Assembly (NCBI GenBank): GCA_900557505.1
Contig: USTC01000065.1
Span: 1 to 6,703, forward strand
DNA length: 6,703 nt
Reading direction: 5' to 3'
Source: an uncultured Collinsella sp.
GTDB taxonomy: Bacteria; Actinomycetota; Coriobacteriia; Coriobacteriales; Coriobacteriaceae
The notes beneath the pieces were generated by a model. That model did no database searches. It was not told the DNA's origin and saw nothing but the letters and a program-made list of their open reading frames with translations. The position numbers were made by a program, and so were the translations under genes. This document shows, one piece after another, positions 3,657-6,703 of this stretch. Positions within the stretch are counted from its first letter, which is position 1. Each line of letters starts with the position of its first letter.

Positions 3657-6059
3657 ATGCCGAGCAAAATCGAAAAGAAGCAAAAGGCCGCTAAGCTGCG
3701 CAAGCCGCCGCGCGACTTCTCGTACACGCAAAATCGAGAGCTCAGCTGGCTGCGCTTTGACAACCGCGTGCTCGACGAGGCTTTTGATGAGTCCGTGCCG
3801 CTGTTCGAGCGCCTTAAGTTCGTATCGATCTTCGAGTCCAACCTCGATGAGTTCCTCATGGTGCGCGTGGGTGGCCTGTCTGACCTTGCCGAGCTCAAAA
3901 AGCAGCCTGTCGACAACAAGAGCAATATGACCGCCTCCGAACAGGTCGACGCTGTCATGGCGGAGCTGCCCGGGCTCCTTACCCGTTGGGAGTCCATCTT
4001 TAAGAGCATCGAGGGCAAGCTCGACACCCTGGGCGTTCACCGCGCCCGCATCGATTCGCTTACGCCCGAGGAGCGCACCTTTGTAACCCGCTACTTCCAG
4101 GCCTACGTGTCGCCGGTCATCTCACCGCTGGTGATCGACCCGCGCCACCCCTTCCCCAACCTGCGCAACGGCGCACTTTACCTGGCGTGCGGCCTTGACG
4201 GCGTCACCGACGAGGAAAGTCTGCTGGGCCTGATCGAGATTCCCGCCTCGATGAACCGCGTGGTCGAGATCCCCTCGCCCACCGGCACCTACTCCTACAT
4301 TCTGCTCGAGGACGTCATCCTCGCCTGCCTGGACAGCTGCTTTGGCTCCTATAAGCCGCTGGATCGTGCGCTGATCCGCGTCACCCGCAACGCTGACATC
4401 GATCCGGACGGCGAGGGCGTCGAGGAGGAAGAGGATTACCGCCAGCACATGAAGCGCATTCTCAAGAAGCGCCTGCGCCTGCAGCCGGTAGTGCTCGCCG
4501 TCTCGGGCTCACTCGAAAAAGCAACGCTCAAGACTATCCGCAAGGCGCTCGAGCTCTCGCGTCGCTCGGTCTTTACCTGCGATATCCCGCTCAACCTGGG
4601 CTATGTCTTCGGCATTGAGGGCAAGATTCCCGAGCACCTGCGCAACGAGCTGCTCTTTACGCCGTTTAAACCGCAGCCCAACCCCACCATCGATATGACC
4701 CGCTCCATCCGCGAGCAGGTACTTCAGCACGACAAGCTGCTCTTTTATCCCTATGAGGCCATGAACCCCTTCCTGGATCTGGTACACGAGGCCGCCTACG
4801 ACCCCGAGTGCATCTCACTGCGCATCACGCTCTACCGCGTGGCCAAGCAGAGCCGCCTGTGCGAGTCGCTGATCGATGCCGCCGAGAACGGCAAAGAGGT
4901 CACGGTGCTCATGGAGCTCCGCGCCCGCTTCGACGAGCAAAACAACATCGAGTGGGCCGAGCGTCTGGAAGAGGCAGGCTGCACCGTCATCTACGGCTCC
5001 GAGGGCTTTAAGTGCCACTCCAAGATCTGCCAGCTCACCTATCGCGAGGGCATGGCGCTTACACGCCTGACACTGTTAGGCACCGGCAACTTTAACGAGA
5101 AGACGGCCAAGCTCTACAGCGACTTTATGCTCATGACCGCCCATCCCGGCATCGGCGAGGACGCCAACTTGTTCTTCCGCAACCTGTCGCTGGGCAACCT
5201 GCGCGGCGATTACCGCTTCCTGGGCGTGGCGCCGGTCGGCCTGAAGCCGCTCATCATGCGCGGCCTGGACCGCGAGATTCAGCGTGCCCTCGTTGGCGAG
5301 CCCGCCCGTGTGTTCTTTAAGCTCAACTCGCTCACCGACCGCGAGGTCATCGACAAGATCGTCGAGGCGTCGTGCGCAGGAGTCCGCGTGGACATGATCA
5401 TCCGCGGCATCTCGTGCCTCAAGCCGGGCGTTCCGGGCAAGACCGAGAACGTGCATGTCCGTTCTATCGTCGGACGCTTTTTGGAGCACGCGCGCGTCTA
5501 TGCTTTCGGCGTGGACTCGGACATGATTTACCTGAGCTCGGCAGACATGATGACGCGCAACACCGAGCACCGCGTGGAGATCGCCTTCCCCGTGCTCGAC
5601 CCCACCTGCCGTGCCCTGGTGCACGAGTACATGGGCATGCAGCTGCGCGACAACGTGAAGGCCCGCAGCCTCACGAGCGACGGCACCTGGGTCCCCGTGG
5701 AGCGCCACGAAGGCGAGAGGCCCTTCAACTCGCAGGAAGCCCTGCTGGAGCGTGCATATCGCAACGCCGAGCCCGCCGCCGAGGCAGAACCCGCGCCCGC
5801 GTCCCAGTCTGAGCCCAAACCGCAGCCGGCCACACTCGAGGTTCAGAAGGTCCAGGCGACCGTCATTGAGCCCGAGCCTGCACCTGCGCCTCAGCCCGAG
5901 CCGCAGGTCACCAAGCCCGCACCCGAGACGAGTGCCCGTCGCGATAAGCCCGCCGGCAAGACCAAGGCCATCGAGCGCCATCGCCCCGGTCGCGTGCGCA
6001 TGGGTCTGGGCCTGATCGGCCTGGGTCTTAAGACGCTCATTACCGGCAAGACGAAATAG
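3657..6059 (+). CDS. ppk1: Polyphosphate kinase 1
   Basis: An 800-residue enzyme that reversibly transfers the ATP gamma-phosphate to inorganic polyphosphate. Domains in order: N-terminal domain with NRELSWLRFDNRVL (about 26-39) and FESNLDEFLMVRVGGL (59-74), head domain, then two phospholipase-D-like catalytic domains. The phosphorylated histidine is His454 in KCHSK, followed by LLGTGNFNEKTAKLYSDF; the second active-site histidine is His611 in GRFLEHARVYAFG. The core ends near residue 700. A further ~100 residues are unusual: Pro/Ala/Glu/Gln-rich, then Arg/Lys-rich, ending in a Gly-rich amphipathic stretch (RMGLGLIGLGLKTLI). The start at 3657 has GGA nine bases upstream; ATG at 3651 and GTG at 3612 are in-frame alternatives. 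Divergent from arcA, single gene before a terminator. Confidence 0.96.
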   Translation: MPSKIEKKQKAAKLRKPPRDFSYTQNRELSWLRFDNRVLDEAFDESVPLFERLKFVSIFESNLDEFLMVRVGGLSDLAELKKQPVDNKSNMTASEQVDAVMAELPGLLTRWESIFKSIEGKLDTLGVHRARIDSLTPEERTFVTRYFQAYVSPVISPLVIDPRHPFPNLRNGALYLACGLDGVTDEESLLGLIEIPASMNRVVEIPSPTGTYSYILLEDVILACLDSCFGSYKPLDRALIRVTRNADIDPDGEGVEEEEDYRQHMKRILKKRLRLQPVVLAVSGSLEKATLKTIRKALELSRRSVFTCDIPLNLGYVFGIEGKIPEHLRNELLFTPFKPQPNPTIDMTRSIREQVLQHDKLLFYPYEAMNPFLDLVHEAAYDPECISLRITLYRVAKQSRLCESLIDAAENGKEVTVLMELRARFDEQNNIEWAERLEEAGCTVIYGSEGFKCHSKICQLTYREGMALTRLTLLGTGNFNEKTAKLYSDFMLMTAHPGIGEDANLFFRNLSLGNLRGDYRFLGVAPVGLKPLIMRGLDREIQRALVGEPARVFFKLNSLTDREVIDKIVEASCAGVRVDMIIRGISCLKPGVPGKTENVHVRSIVGRFLEHARVYAFGVDSDMIYLSSADMMTRNTEHRVEIAFPVLDPTCRALVHEYMGMQLRDNVKARSLTSDGTWVPVERHEGERPFNSQEALLERAYRNAEPAAEAEPAPASQSEPKPQPATLEVQKVQATVIEPEPAPAPQPEPQVTKPAPETSARRDKPAGKTKAIERHRPGRVRMGLGLIGLGLKTLITGKTK

Positions 6060-6071
6060 TCGTTTGTAGAA

Positions 6072-6113
6072 GCGCCCCGCATTTGAGGAAAGCCTCGGAT
6101 GCGGGGCGCATTT
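6072..6113 (+). terminator. Terminator after ppk1
   Basis: A 17-base stem (6072-6088 with 6093-6109, two G-U pairs) closed by an AAAG tetraloop starts 12 bases after the ppk1 stop and is followed by a short TTT run. The stem is very stable though the T run is poor. It separates ppk1 from the following methyltransferase gene. Confidence 0.8.
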
Positions 6114-6117
6114 CCCT

Positions 6118-6125
6118 GCTACCAT
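6118..6125 (+). promoter_or_regulatory. Weak extended -10 before methyltransferase gene
   Basis: TGC directly precedes TACCAT (6120-6125), an extended -10-like element with four matches to TATAAT. The -35 position falls inside the terminator stem and has no consensus. Transcription would start near 6132, giving a leader of about 28 bases. Confidence 0.25.
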
Positions 6126-6159
6126 GGTGCGGACAACAACGCGAATGACAGGCAGGGAT

Positions 6160-6703
6160 ATGAAGCTCACTATAGAATCGATGACCTACGGCGCCGACGG
6201 TCTGGCGCACGCCGACAACGGCAAGGCCGTCTTTGTGCAGGGCGCCGTGGCAGGCGACACCGTCGAGGCCGAGGTCATGCAGGACGGCAAGTCGTTCATG
6301 CGCGCCCGTACCACCGAGATTCTGGAGCCAAGCCCCGATCGCATTCAGCCTCCCTGCCCCTTCGTGGGCATCTGCGGCGGCTGCTCGTGGGGCAATCTCT
6401 CACGCACGGCACAGCTCGCCGCCAAGGAGCAAAACCTGCGCTCCACGCTCGAGCGCATCGGCAAGTTCGCTCCTGAGCAGGTCGATGAGTTGGTACAGCC
6501 CATCCGCCACACCAAGGACGACTGGGGCTACCGCAATAAAATCGAGCTCGAACCGACCGTCGTCAACGGTCGCGTGCGCCTTGGCATGCACGGTGTCGAC
6601 CCCAGCAAAATCGTGACCGTCGATGCGTGTCCGCTGTTCGATAAGCGTTTTCCCAAGGCGCTCAAATCGGTCGTCGGCGCGCTCAACTATCTGAGCGGCA
6701 GCC
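6160..6703 (+). CDS. rlmD: RumA/RlmD-type 23S rRNA uracil-C5 methyltransferase (5' part)
   Basis: The first 181 codons of a TrmA/RumA-family RNA m5U methyltransferase; the frame is open to the window edge, so the SAM-binding and catalytic half is missing. Residues 1-55 fit a short TRAM RNA-binding domain (ESMTYGADGLAHADNGKAVFV). Residues 66-75 carry CPFVGICGGC (C-x5-C-x2-C) and Cys157 in VDACPLF is the fourth ligand, the 4Fe-4S cluster pattern of RumA. YRNKIEL (124-130) is also characteristic. The start at 6160 follows AGG-containing purines by two to seven bases. The family methylates U1939 or U747 of 23S rRNA or U54 of tRNA using SAM; which one applies here cannot be told from this part, so the symbol follows common annotation practice. 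Confidence 0.88.
   Translation, partial: MKLTIESMTYGADGLAHADNGKAVFVQGAVAGDTVEAEVMQDGKSFMRARTTEILEPSPDRIQPPCPFVGICGGCSWGNLSRTAQLAAKEQNLRSTLERIGKFAPEQVDELVQPIRHTKDDWGYRNKIELEPTVVNGRVRLGMHGVDPSKIVTVDACPLFDKRFPKALKSVVGALNYLSGS

Noticed and set aside
5076..6170. 364-codon open frame on the minus strand opposite ppk1
   Set aside because: A shadow of ppk1 codon bias; it also crosses the ppk1 terminator hairpin and has no ribosome binding site or motif.

Overview
The window looks like a chromosomal segment of a GC-rich anaerobe, most likely a gut Coriobacteriia such as Collinsella. That placement is recalled from protein style, codon choice (mostly G/C in third positions) and AT-rich intergenic DNA; it was not searched. 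There is no sign of phage, insertion sequence, CRISPR array or RNA gene.

Left half, minus strand: an arginine-deiminase locus. The first 11 bases are the start codon and first codons of a gene running off the left edge. They and about 180 bases upstream are a diverged copy of the start and promoter region of the complete arcA at 1858-3099. Each copy has a promoter with 17-base spacing, two CCGTTC direct repeats exactly 21 bases apart upstream of it, and a roughly 76-base leader with a hairpin whose paired bases differ between copies while pairing is kept. A second arcA-like gene, or another gene placed under the same control, therefore probably lies just to the left. Downstream of arcA, after a GC-rich hairpin, is a PLP aminotransferase (583-1707) resembling the ArcT-type proteins of some arc operons. 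It ends in a terminator with a T run.

Right half, plus strand: ppk1 (polyphosphate kinase) is divergent from arcA across a 557-base AT-rich intergenic region. It carries an unusual C-terminal tail of about 100 residues, Pro/Ala/Glu-rich and then basic and Gly-rich. It ends at a 17-bp hairpin, and a 23S rRNA uracil methyltransferase of the RumA/RlmD type (4Fe-4S cysteines visible) starts at 6160 and runs off the right edge.

Working together: arcA (arginine to citrulline plus ammonia) is the first step of fermentative ATP production from arginine. ArcB, ArcC and an arginine/ornithine antiporter are not in the window. The most interesting unexplained material is the duplicated arc control module, with its 21-base repeat pair and structured leader. 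A third 21-base pair of the same motif lies at 388-415 and a single copy lies before ppk1.
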